In this document: positions 28,801 through 37,086 of the stretch, piece by piece | How positions within the stretch are numbered: the stretch's first letter is position 1 | Layout of the letters: every line of letters starts with the position of its first letter | Assembly: GCF_020618415.1 (NCBI RefSeq) | Contig: NZ_CP085344.1 | Location: forward strand, 1,821,001-1,885,000 | Reading direction: 5' to 3' | Source: Cupriavidus sp. MP-37 | Lineage (GTDB): Bacteria; Pseudomonadota; Gammaproteobacteria; Burkholderiales; Burkholderiaceae | Length of the DNA stretch: 64,000 nucleotides | The notes under the pieces: generated by a model | Databases searched by the model: none | What the model was told of the DNA's origin: nothing | The model's input: only the letters and a program-made list of their open reading frames with translations | Position numbers and translations under genes: made by a program

Positions 28801-29721
28801 ATGCTGAATTACTTCCTCAAACGTGTGCTGGGCGTGATCCCCACGCTGCTGATCGTGGCGGTGCTGGTGTTCCTGTTCGTCCACCTGCTGCCGGGCGATC
28901 CGGCGCGCCTGGCGGCGGGTCCGGAGGCTGACTCGGCCACGGTCGAACTGGTGCGCAAGGACCTGGGCCTGGACCGGCCCCTGCACGAGCAGTTCGTCAA
29001 TTTCTTCTCCAATGCGCTGCGCGGCGAGTTCGGCAATTCGCTGCGCACCAAGCGCCCGGTGAGCGAGGAGATCGGCGACCGCTTCATGCCGACGCTGCTG
29101 CTGACGGTGGCGTCGATGGCGTGGGCGGTGGTGTTCGGCATGGCGATCGGCATCGGCTCGGCGGTGTGGCGCAATCGCTGGCCCGACCGCTTCGGCATGA
29201 CGCTGGCGGTTTCCGGGATCTCCTTCCCGGCGTTCGCGCTGGGCATGCTGCTGATGGAGGTGTTCTCGGTGCAGCTCGGCTGGCTGCCGTCGATCGGCGC
29301 CGATACCTGGCAGCACTACGTATTGCCCTCGGTCACGCTCGGCGCCGCGGTGGCGGCGGTGATGGCGCGCTTTACCCGCGCGTCGTTCGTCGAGGTGCTG
29401 CAGGAAGACTTTATCCGCACCGCCCGCGCCAAGGGCGTGCGCGAGACGCTGGTGGTGGCCAAGCATGGCCTGCGCAACGCCATGATCCCGGTGGTGACCA
29501 TGATGGGCCTGCAGTTCGGCTTCCTGCTGGGCGGCTCGATCGTGGTAGAGAAAGTGTTCAACTGGCCGGGCCTGGGACGCCTGCTGGTCGATGCCGTCGA
29601 GATGCGCGACTACCCGGTGATCCAGGCCGAGGTGCTGCTGTTCTCGCTCGAATTCATCCTGATCAACCTGGTGGTGGACATGCTCTACACCGTGATCAAT
29701 CCCACCATCCGCTACAAGTGA
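28801..29721 (+). CDS. gsiC: Peptide/glutathione ABC transporter permease GsiC
   Basis: A 306-residue inner-membrane permease of the DppB/OppB family with six helices. It begins [20 protein letters not shown] and has the LLPGDPARL segment of DppB-type permeases. The EAA loop that docks on the ATPase is around [21 protein letters not shown]. The ATG at 28801 gives the usual N terminus. It is followed by gsiD after seven bases. Confidence 0.94.
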   Translation: MLNYFLKRVLGVIPTLLIVAVLVFLFVHLLPGDPARLAAGPEADSATVELVRKDLGLDRPLHEQFVNFFSNALRGEFGNSLRTKRPVSEEIGDRFMPTLLLTVASMAWAVVFGMAIGIGSAVWRNRWPDRFGMTLAVSGISFPAFALGMLLMEVFSVQLGWLPSIGADTWQHYVLPSVTLGAAVAAVMARFTRASFVEVLQEDFIRTARAKGVRETLVVAKHGLRNAMIPVVTMMGLQFGFLLGGSIVVEKVFNWPGLGRLLVDAVEMRDYPVIQAEVLLFSLEFILINLVVDMLYTVINPTIRYK

Positions 29722-29728
29722 GGCCGGC

Positions 29729-30643
29729 ATGACTGAGCTTTCCACGCCCGCCGCAGCGCAAGCGGCATCCGCCACCGCCTCCGGGCCGGAAGCCGTGCGC
29801 ACGCCCTGGACCGAGTTCTGGCGCAAATTCCGCAAGCAGCACCTGGCGCTGGGCGCCGGCGCGTTCGTGCTGCTGCTGGTGCTGGTGGCGATCCTGGCGC
29901 CGCATATCGTGCCGTACGACCCCGAGAATTTCTTCGACTACGACGCGCTCAACGCCGGCCCGTCGGCCGCGCACTGGATGGGCGTCGATTCGCTCGGGCG
30001 CGACATCTTCAGCCGCATCCTGGCCGGCACCCGCATCTCGCTGGCGGCGGGCTTCCTGTCGGTGATCATCGGCGCGGTGGTCGGCACCGTGCTGGGCCTG
30101 CTGGCCGGCTACTACGAAGGCTGGTGGGACCGCATCGTGATGCGCGTCTCCGACGTGCTGTTCGCCTTCCCCGGCATCCTGCTGGCGATCGGCATCGTCG
30201 CCATCCTCGGCAACGGCATGACCAACGTGATCTTCGCCGTGGCGATCTTCAGCATCCCCGCGTTCGCGCGGCTGGTGCGCGGCAATACGCTGATGCTGAA
30301 GCGGCTGACCTATGTGGAGGCCGCGCGCAGCATCGGCGCGTCGGACTGGACCATCCTGATGCGCCATATCCTGCCGGGCACGGTGTCGTCGATCGTGGTG
30401 TATTTCTCGATGCGGATCGGCACCTCGATCATCACCGCGGCCAGCCTGTCGTTCCTGGGACTGGGCGCGCAGCCGCCTACGCCGGAATGGGGTGCGATGC
30501 TCAACGAGGCGCGTGCCGACATGGTCACCGCGCCGCACGTGGCGATCTTCCCGAGCCTGGCGATCTTCCTCACCGTGCTGGCCTTCAACCTGCTGGGCGA
30601 CGGGCTGCGCGACGCGCTCGACCCCAAGATCGACCGGCGCTGA
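29729..30643 (+). CDS. gsiD: Peptide/glutathione ABC transporter permease GsiD
   Basis: A 304-residue DppC/OppC-type permease: a 40-residue cytoplasmic N terminus with [13 protein letters not shown], then [21 protein letters not shown], six helices, and the EAA region [21 protein letters not shown]. Partner of GsiC. AGGCCGGC before ATG is a modest ribosome site. It ends four bases before the DmpA-type peptidase gene, so the peptidases belong to the same transcript. Confidence 0.94.
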   Translation: MTELSTPAAAQAASATASGPEAVRTPWTEFWRKFRKQHLALGAGAFVLLLVLVAILAPHIVPYDPENFFDYDALNAGPSAAHWMGVDSLGRDIFSRILAGTRISLAAGFLSVIIGAVVGTVLGLLAGYYEGWWDRIVMRVSDVLFAFPGILLAIGIVAILGNGMTNVIFAVAIFSIPAFARLVRGNTLMLKRLTYVEAARSIGASDWTILMRHILPGTVSSIVVYFSMRIGTSIITAASLSFLGLGAQPPTPEWGAMLNEARADMVTAPHVAIFPSLAIFLTVLAFNLLGDGLRDALDPKIDRR

Positions 30644-30647
30644 AACC

Positions 30648-31685
30648 ATGGCTGCATCGATCCCGCGCATCGGCGCGCTGGCCTCCGGGCCGCTGGACAG
30701 CATTGCCGACGTCGCCGGCGTCACGGTCGGCCACTGCACGCTCGACGACGGCGGCGTGCAGACCGGCGTGACCGTGATTTGCCCGCATGGCGGCGATCCT
30801 TACCGCGACAAGGTGCCGGCCGCGGCCACCGTGCTCAACGGCTTCGGCAAGAGTGTGGGCCTGGTGCAGGTGGACGAGCTGGGCGTGCTGGAAACGCCGG
30901 TGGCGCTGACCAATACCTTTGCCGTCGGCACCGTCGCGCAGGCGCAGATCCGCGCCGCGGTGGCGGCCAATCCGGAGATCGGCCGCGCACTGCCAACGGT
31001 CAATCCGCTGGTGTTCGAATGCAATGACGGCTACCTGAACGATATCCAGCGCATGGCGGTGGCCGGCTCGCACTACGATGCGGCGCTGGCCGACGCGGGA
31101 GCCGGATTCGCACAGGGCGCCGTGGGCGCCGGCCGCGGCATGTCGGCGTTCGGCGTCAAGGGCGGCATCGGCACGGCTTCGCGCGTGGCCGGCGGCTACC
31201 GTGTCGGCGCGCTGGTGCTGGCCAACTTCGGCACGCCGGAATCGTTGACCGTGGCCGGCCGGCTGGTCGGCCCGGAGCTGGCACGCCGGCTGGCGCCGCC
31301 CGCCAGCGCGGCGCAGCCGGAGAAGGGCTCGATCATCATGATCGTCGCCACCGACGCGCCGCTCGACGCGCGCCAGCTGCGCCGGCTGTCGCTGCGCGCG
31401 GGAGCAGGGCTGGCGCGCACCGGGTCCGTGTTCGGACATGGCTCGGGCGATATCGCGCTCGCGTTCTCGACCGCGTACACCGTGCCCGACGATGCGGCGC
31501 GGCCGATGCCGGCGGTTGCCATGCTGCATGAAACCCTGCTCGACCCGCTGTTCCGTGCCGCGGCCGACAGCGTCGAGCAAGCCATCCTGCATGCGCTGTG
31601 GCAGGCCGGGCCGGTGCAGGGCCGCGACGGCCACCGCCGCGCCGCGCTGCTCGACGTGATGCCCGAACTGCGCCAGACCTGCTGA
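30648..31685 (+). CDS. P1-family peptidase (DmpA-type aminopeptidase/D-amidase)
   Basis: A 345-residue Ntn-like hydrolase of peptidase family S58/P1. DmpA from Ochrobactrum releases N-terminal L-residues from peptides and also hydrolyses D-amino-acid amides and esters; relatives act on beta-peptides. The self-processing site and nucleophile are seen in KGSIIMIVATDAP, with S228 as the new N terminus. DVAGVTVGHCTL near the start and NPLVFECNDGYLND are typical. Its place directly behind the Gsi importer suggests it degrades unusual imported peptides. Confidence 0.92.
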   Translation: MAASIPRIGALASGPLDSIADVAGVTVGHCTLDDGGVQTGVTVICPHGGDPYRDKVPAAATVLNGFGKSVGLVQVDELGVLETPVALTNTFAVGTVAQAQIRAAVAANPEIGRALPTVNPLVFECNDGYLNDIQRMAVAGSHYDAALADAGAGFAQGAVGAGRGMSAFGVKGGIGTASRVAGGYRVGALVLANFGTPESLTVAGRLVGPELARRLAPPASAAQPEKGSIIMIVATDAPLDARQLRRLSLRAGAGLARTGSVFGHGSGDIALAFSTAYTVPDDAARPMPAVAMLHETLLDPLFRAAADSVEQAILHALWQAGPVQGRDGHRRAALLDVMPELRQTC

Positions 31686-32503
31686 TGAAAATCCTTGTTT
31701 CCACCGATATCGAAGGCGTGGCCGGCGTGTTCCACGCCGAGCAGACCCGCCCGGGCAATGGCGAATACGAACGCGCGCGCGCCTGGATGACCGGCGAGGC
31801 CAACGCGGCCATCGAAGGCGCCTTTGCCGGCGGCGCGGCCGAAGTGCTGGTCAACGATTCGCACGGCGGTTTCCGCAACCTGCTGCCGGACCAGCTCGAC
31901 CCGCGCGCGCGGGTGGTGCTGGGCAAGCCGCGCTACCTGGGCATGATGGCGGGCGTCGAGGCCGGCGTCGACGGCGTGCTGATGATCGGCTACCACGGCC
32001 GCGCGCAGAGCCGCGGCGTGCTCGCCCACACCATCAACAGCGGCGCCTTTGCGCGAGTCTGGCTCAACGGCAAGGAACTCGGCGAGGCCGGGCTGTACGC
32101 CGCGCTCGCCGCCGAATTCGGTGCGCCGGTGCTGATGGCCAGCGGCGACGACGTGTTCGTGCAGGAAACCCATGCGCTGATGCCGTGGGTGCGCTATGTC
32201 GAGACCAAGACCGCGGGCGGCTTCGGCAGCGGCGCCTCGCTGTCGCCGGCGGCCGCGCGCGCGGCCATTGCCGCGGCGGCGGCGAGCGCGGTGCGCGAGC
32301 GCGCGCAGGCGCAATGCCTGCGCATCGCCGCGCCGGTGGCGTGCACCCTGCAGACCCAGACGCCGGCGCACGCCGACCTGTTCTGCCAGTGGCCGACGCT
32401 GGAGCGGCGCGACGGCGTGACGCTGTCGTTCCAGGCCGATTCGGTGCAGGCCGCGGTGCGCATGCTGAACTGCCTGTCGGCGATGTCGTTCATGCTGAAG
32501 TAG
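31685..32503 (+). CDS. M55-family D-aminopeptidase (DppA-type)
   Basis: A 272-residue metallopeptidase like Bacillus subtilis DppA, a decameric zinc D-aminopeptidase cleaving D-Ala-D-Ala and similar peptides. The metal and active-site residues are visible: VSTDIEGVAGVF at the N terminus (D and E), VNDSHGGFRNL (H), IGYHGRA (H) and LMASGDDVFVQE. It overlaps the previous stop by one base (TGATG), so it is translationally coupled. It is last in the transport-peptidase run. Confidence 0.92.
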   Translation: MKILVSTDIEGVAGVFHAEQTRPGNGEYERARAWMTGEANAAIEGAFAGGAAEVLVNDSHGGFRNLLPDQLDPRARVVLGKPRYLGMMAGVEAGVDGVLMIGYHGRAQSRGVLAHTINSGAFARVWLNGKELGEAGLYAALAAEFGAPVLMASGDDVFVQETHALMPWVRYVETKTAGGFGSGASLSPAAARAAIAAAAASAVRERAQAQCLRIAAPVACTLQTQTPAHADLFCQWPTLERRDGVTLSFQADSVQAAVRMLNCLSAMSFMLK

Positions 32504-32586
32504 GCCGGCGCGGCGTGGCGGGACGTGCGCGGCGCACGGATCGGCGACAATGGCGGGTCGAGCAACAGGCACGCACTACGCAACGC

Positions 32587-33351
32587 ATGACCCAGGCACA
32601 CGAAGGCGGCTGGATCCCGGTACGCAAGGACTTCGTCGATCCCGCCACACGCTGCCACGCGCGCGGCGCCAGCCGCCGCCATCACGGCTTTCCCGACGGC
32701 CAGGCTTTTATCCTGCGCGACGCCGCCGGGCACGAATACCCGTTCGGCGAGGACTGCGCGCGCGCCGCGCTGGCGCAGCCCGCGCTGCTGCGGCAGGTGC
32801 CCGACTACACCGAACGCGACGTGGTGCCGCGCATGGCCCTGCCGGAGCTGCCGCCGGGCCCGGGCCGTCGCGATCCCGCGCAGGCCCGGGCGGCCGAGCG
32901 TGCCGCGGCGATCCGCTACCTGGTGCTGCGCATGGAAAAGGTGGCCGCGGTGCCGCGCGTGCAGCCCACCGTGCGCTTTCCGGCGCTCGACGCCGTCTAT
33001 GAGCAATACCAGCGCAGCGGCGACATCGCCCCGGCGCAGGTGCGCCGCATTCTGGCGATCGAGCGCAGCCCGTCGACGCCGCCGCGCCTGCGCGCGACCA
33101 ACCTGCTCGACGTCTATACCGCCCATGTGAAGCTGGAGCGGCTGATTGCGGCCTCGACCAGCGTCGACAACATCCGCTTCCTCCGCAGCCTGCATGACTG
33201 GCTGGCGCGCCACCTGGTGCTGAGCGCGGGGCAGCTGGCCGCGGCCGGGATCGCGATGCATCCGCAGGCGTTTACGTCGGACGGGATCTGGGGTCCCGCA
33301 GCGGAGCCACCGCCGGCGGCGGGCAAATTCCAGTCGGGGTCGCTGTTCTAG
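32587..33351 (+). CDS. Hypothetical protein, 254 residues
   Basis: I do not recognise this protein. It is soluble and Ala/Arg-rich with no signal or membrane segment. The first 65 residues hold a compact motif with two cysteines and several histidines (RCHARGASRRHHGFPDGQAF, then FGEDCARAAL), which might bind a metal. The remainder looks helical, including the run ERAAAIRYLVLRMEKVAAV and a C-terminal SLHDWLARHLVLSAGQLAAAG. The base and codon use match the neighbours. It lies 83 bases after dppA and is followed by a DUF2817 gene, so it may or may not share their function. Confidence 0.7.
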   Translation: MTQAHEGGWIPVRKDFVDPATRCHARGASRRHHGFPDGQAFILRDAAGHEYPFGEDCARAALAQPALLRQVPDYTERDVVPRMALPELPPGPGRRDPAQARAAERAAAIRYLVLRMEKVAAVPRVQPTVRFPALDAVYEQYQRSGDIAPAQVRRILAIERSPSTPPRLRATNLLDVYTAHVKLERLIAASTSVDNIRFLRSLHDWLARHLVLSAGQLAAAGIAMHPQAFTSDGIWGPAAEPPPAAGKFQSGSLF

Positions 33352-33414
33352 CCGCGACTGGCGAGACCCGTCGAATTGGCGTTTAATGCCTGCATCGCAT
33401 CCGCGGGTGACGCC

Positions 33415-34485
33415 ATGAGCCATTTTTCTCGCAGCTACGCCGAAGCGCGCCAGACCTTCCTGGACGCTGCCCGCGCCGCGGGCGCCGCGCTGGCGCAATT
33501 TCCGCATCCCACCCGGCGCGGCAGTGCCGGCGAAGACCTGGCGATCGACGTGGCGCTGGCCGGCGCCGCCGAGGCCCGGCGCTGCATCATGGTGACCTCC
33601 GGCACGCACGGTGCCGAAGGCTTTGCCGGCTCGGGGGCGCAAACGGCGCTGCTGCGCGACGCCGCGCTGCTTGCCGAATGCGCCGCCGCCGATGCCTGCC
33701 TGCTGCTGGTGCATGCGGTCAACCCCTATGGCTTCTCCTACCTGCGCCGGGTCAACGAGGACAACGTCGACCTGAATCGCAACTTCATGGATTTCTCGCA
33801 GCCGCTGCCGCATAACGCGGCCTATGCCGAAATCGCGCCGCTGCTGCTGCCGGCGCAATGGCCGCCGTCGGAGACCGACCAGGCCAGGCTGATGAAGGCG
33901 GTGGCAGAGCGCGGCATGGCGTGGTACCAGGCCGCGGTCAGCCGCGGCCAGTACCAGGACCCGGACGGCATGTTCTACGGCGGCGACAAGGCCACCTGGA
34001 GCAACTACACGCTGTGCCGCATCCTGGCGCGCTTCGGCGCCGGCCGCGCGGCGCTGCGCTGGATCGACGTCCATACCGGCCTGGGGCCGTGGGGCTACGG
34101 CGAGCCCATCCACATGGGCCCCGACACGCCGGAATCGATCCGGCGCACGCGCGCGATCTGGGGCGAGCGCGTGACCTCGATCTACGACGGCTCGTCGACC
34201 TCGGCCAACCTGACCGGGCTGGCCTGGCACGCCGTGCCGCAGACCCTGCCGGCGGTGGACTACGCCGGCATCGCGCTCGAGTTCGGCACGCTGCCGGTGG
34301 GCGAGGTGCTGGATGCCCTGCGCGGCGACCACTGGCTGCACCGGCATCCCGAGGCCGACGAAAACCAGCGCGCGCTGGTGCGCCAGGCGATGTGGCGCGC
34401 CTTCTACGGCGATGCCGACGACTGGCGCGACGGCGTGGTGGCGCAGGTGGGCGACGCCGTGCGCAGCACGATCGCGTCCGCCTAG
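33415..34485 (+). CDS. DUF2817/M14-type zinc peptidase
   Basis: A 356-residue protein of the DUF2817 family, related to zinc carboxypeptidases (M14). Metal and substrate residues appear in the expected order: VTSGTHGAEGFAGSGAQ (first zinc His and acid), VNPYGFSYLRRVNEDNVDLN with NRNF, then IDVHTGLGPWGYGE (third zinc ligand His) and ALEFGTLPV with the catalytic Glu. There is no signal peptide, so it acts in the cytosol. It lies beside a peptide uptake and peptidase block and would fit as one more cytosolic peptidase. The specificity is unknown. Confidence 0.85.
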   Translation: MSHFSRSYAEARQTFLDAARAAGAALAQFPHPTRRGSAGEDLAIDVALAGAAEARRCIMVTSGTHGAEGFAGSGAQTALLRDAALLAECAAADACLLLVHAVNPYGFSYLRRVNEDNVDLNRNFMDFSQPLPHNAAYAEIAPLLLPAQWPPSETDQARLMKAVAERGMAWYQAAVSRGQYQDPDGMFYGGDKATWSNYTLCRILARFGAGRAALRWIDVHTGLGPWGYGEPIHMGPDTPESIRRTRAIWGERVTSIYDGSSTSANLTGLAWHAVPQTLPAVDYAGIALEFGTLPVGEVLDALRGDHWLHRHPEADENQRALVRQAMWRAFYGDADDWRDGVVAQVGDAVRSTIASA

Positions 34486-34515
34486 TCTGGTGGGGTTCAG
34501 GCCGCAGGCGTCATC

Positions 34516-34524
34516 TGGTATTGT
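34516..34524 (+). promoter_or_regulatory. Possible extended -10 box before the lipid gene cluster
   Basis: TG-G-TATTGT, an extended -10-like sequence, lies 161 bases upstream of the first gene of the lipid cluster. No good -35 was found. Confidence 0.25.
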
Positions 34525-34685
34525 CCGGGCTTGGCGGTAGAGTGCCGAGCCAGGCACTGCCGCGATGCCCGGGCCGGAGTATGCCGCAGCCGGGCCAGAG
34601 AGCCAGACCAACACCAAGAACAAGACGGAAGCGGCCGCCGCGCGGTGCGCTTCCGCCATCAGCTCGGCAGGGAGGCCGGCGCGCG

Positions 34686-35312
34686 ATGACGCTCTACGAA
34701 CTGAAACCCAGGTTCCAGGCCTGGCTGCGACCCATGGTGCAAGACCTGGCGCAACGCGGCGTGACCGCCAACCAGGTCACGCTGGCCGCCGCCGCGGGAT
34801 CGCTCGCGGTGGGCGTGCTGGCCACGCTGGGCATGCTGGTGGCCGAGACCCCGGCGCTGTTCCTGCTGTTCCCGCTGTGGTTGTTCGGGCGCATGGCGCT
34901 CAATGCCATCGACGGCATGCTGGCGCGCGAGCATGGCCAGCAGAGCGTGCTGGGCGCCTACCTGAACGAGCTTGGCGACATGGTCTCGGACCTGGCGCTG
35001 ATCCTGCCGCTGGCGGCGCTGCCCGGGTTCAGCCTTGGGCAGGTGGGCACCTTCGCGCTGCTGGCGCTGCTGGTCGAAGCGGCCGGGCTGATCGGGCCGC
35101 TGGCCGGCGCCAGCCGGCGCTACGACGGCCCGCTCGGCAAGAGCGACCGCGCCTTCGCGGTCGGCGCCATCGCGCTGTGGGCGGGCCTGGGACTGGGTTT
35201 CGGCGCGACCGCCAGCTGGCTGTGGCTGCTGCTGTCGCTGTTGTCGCTGTTCACGATGGCCAACCGGGTGCGCCGCGGCATTGCCGAGGCGCAGTCCCGC
35301 CTTGCGGAGTAG
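34686..35312 (+). CDS. ynbA: CDP-alcohol phosphatidyltransferase-family protein, YnbA-like
   Basis: A 208-residue membrane enzyme of the CDP-OH-P transferase superfamily, which moves a phosphatidyl group from CDP-diacylglycerol to an alcohol. About six helices are present. The signature reads N73-x-x-D76-G77-x-x-A80-R81-x8-G90-x3-N94-x3-D98, so the first and third metal-binding Asp of the usual DxxDGxxAR...GxxxDxxxD are Asn. A further Asp, D102, follows. From memory E. coli YnbA has the same substitutions. RRYDGPLGKSDRA and the N-terminal MTLYELKPRFQ also fit YnbA. It begins a six-gene operon. Confidence 0.85.
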   Translation: MTLYELKPRFQAWLRPMVQDLAQRGVTANQVTLAAAAGSLAVGVLATLGMLVAETPALFLLFPLWLFGRMALNAIDGMLAREHGQQSVLGAYLNELGDMVSDLALILPLAALPGFSLGQVGTFALLALLVEAAGLIGPLAGASRRYDGPLGKSDRAFAVGAIALWAGLGLGFGATASWLWLLLSLLSLFTMANRVRRGIAEAQSRLAE

Positions 35313-35316
35313 CGCG

Positions 35317-37086
35317 ATGGACCGACTGTCTTCCCGCCAGCCGCTGCAGCGGCAATTCGAGACCCACGACGGCCAGGCGCTGTTCTATCGCCACTGGCCC
35401 GCGGTGGAAGGCCCGGCGCGCGGCGCCGTGGTGCTGTTCCACCGCGGCCACGAGCACTCCGGCCGGGTCGCGCACCTGGCCGACGAGCTCAACCTGCCCG
35501 GCTACGACATCTTTGCCTGGGATGCGCGCGGCCATGGCAATTCGCCCGGCGAGCGCGGCTACAGCCCCAGCCTGGCAGATTCGGTGCGCGACATCCAGAC
35601 CTTCACCGACCACATCGCCGAAGTCCACGGCATCCCGCTGGAACGCACCGCGGTGGTGGCGCAGAGCGTGGGCGCGGTGCTGGCCGCGACCTGGGCGCAC
35701 GACTACGCGCCGCCGATCCGCGCGCTGGTGCTGGCGTCGCCGGCGTTCAAGGTCAAGCTGTACGTGCCGTTCGCGCGGCCGGGCCTGAAGCTGATGCAGC
35801 GGCTGCGCGGCAAGTTCTTCGTCAACAGCTACGTCAAGGCAAAGTTCCTGACGCACGATCCCGAGCGCATTGCCAGCTATGACAGCGATCCGCTGATCAC
35901 GCGGCCGATCGCGGTCAATATCCTGCTGGACCTGTACCAGACCGCCGAGCGCATTGTCGCCGATGCCGCCGCGATCACGGTGCCGACGCAGCTGCTGATC
36001 TCCGGCGCCGACTGGGTCGTGCACCGTGGCCCGCAGGACCGCTTCTACGAGCGCCTGGGCGCGCGCACCAAGGAGCGCATCGTGCTGGACGGCTTCTATC
36101 ACGACACCCTCGGCGAGCGCGACCGCAAGCTGGCGGTCGATGCCGCGCGCCGCTTTATCGTGCGCGAATTCGACACCCCGTCGGCGCCGCGCTCGCTGCT
36201 CGATGCCGACCAGATCGGCCCGTTCCGCGAGGAGGCGGACCGGCTGGCGTCGGCGCCCGGCGCGCTGGCCGCCTGGTACTGGCGCGCGGCGCGCGCCAAC
36301 CTGAAGCTGGGCGGGATGCTGTCGGATGGCGTGCGGCTGGGCCACCAGACCGGCTTCGACTCGGGCTCGACGCTCGACTACGTTTACCGCAACACGCCGT
36401 CGGGCCGCGGCGCGCTGGGCCGGCTGGCCGACCGGCAATATCTCGACGCGATCGGCTGGCGCGGCATCCGCCAGCGCAAGCTCCACGCCGAGGCGCTGAT
36501 CGCCGAGGCCGTGCGGCGCCTGCGCGCGGCCGGCATGCCGGTGCGCATGGTCGATATCGCCGCCGGGCATGGACGCTACGTGCTGGAAGCGCTGGGCGCG
36601 CTGGAGGGCGGCGCGGCCGCGGTCGAGTCGATCCTGCTGCGCGACTACAGCGCGCTGAACGTGGAGCAGGGCCGCGCGCTGATTGCCGCCAAGGACCTGC
36701 AGGGCGTGGCGCGCTTCGAGCAGGGCGATGCCTTCGACGGCGACAGCCTGGCCGCGCTGGCGCCGGCGCCGACCCTGGCGGTGGTGTCCGGCCTGTACGA
36801 GCTGTTCCCCGACAACGCCATGGTGCGGCGCTCGCTCGAGGGCCTGGCACGCGCGGTGCCGCCGGGCGGCTACCTGGTCTATACCGGCCAGCCCTGGCAT
36901 CCGCAGCTGGAGTTCATCGCGCGCGCGCTGACCAGCCACCGCGCCGGCGCCGCCTGGGTGATGCGGCGCCGCTCGCAGGCCGAGATGGATGAACTGGTGC
37001 GGACCGCGGGCTTCGACAAGGTCACGCAGCGCATCGACCCGTGGGGCATCTTCACCGTCAGCCTGGCGCGCAGGCGCGGCGCATGA
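35317..37086 (+). CDS. ynbC: Alpha/beta-hydrolase and SAM-methyltransferase fusion, YnbC-like
   Basis: A 589-residue two-domain protein. Residues about 20-300 are an alpha/beta hydrolase of the monoacylglycerol-lipase type: FHRGHEHSGR (oxyanion region), WDARGHGNSPGERGYSPS, nucleophile Ser in VVAQSVGAV, and a late H in GFYHDTLGE. Residues about 380-589 are a class I methyltransferase with motif I DIAAGHGRYVLEAL and later EQGDAFDGDSL. E. coli YnbC has the same architecture. The fusion suggests deacylation or esterase action and methylation on one lipid substrate. It follows ynbA after four bases and overlaps the next gene by four. Confidence 0.88.
   Translation: MDRLSSRQPLQRQFETHDGQALFYRHWPAVEGPARGAVVLFHRGHEHSGRVAHLADELNLPGYDIFAWDARGHGNSPGERGYSPSLADSVRDIQTFTDHIAEVHGIPLERTAVVAQSVGAVLAATWAHDYAPPIRALVLASPAFKVKLYVPFARPGLKLMQRLRGKFFVNSYVKAKFLTHDPERIASYDSDPLITRPIAVNILLDLYQTAERIVADAAAITVPTQLLISGADWVVHRGPQDRFYERLGARTKERIVLDGFYHDTLGERDRKLAVDAARRFIVREFDTPSAPRSLLDADQIGPFREEADRLASAPGALAAWYWRAARANLKLGGMLSDGVRLGHQTGFDSGSTLDYVYRNTPSGRGALGRLADRQYLDAIGWRGIRQRKLHAEALIAEAVRRLRAAGMPVRMVDIAAGHGRYVLEALGALEGGAAAVESILLRDYSALNVEQGRALIAAKDLQGVARFEQGDAFDGDSLAALAPAPTLAVVSGLYELFPDNAMVRRSLEGLARAVPPGGYLVYTGQPWHPQLEFIARALTSHRAGAAWVMRRRSQAEMDELVRTAGFDKVTQRIDPWGIFTVSLARRRGA

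Noticed and set aside
34486..34685. A short coding region before ynbA
   Set aside because: The open frame continuing from the preceding gene region has shadow-like composition; no start with a ribosome site and no motif.
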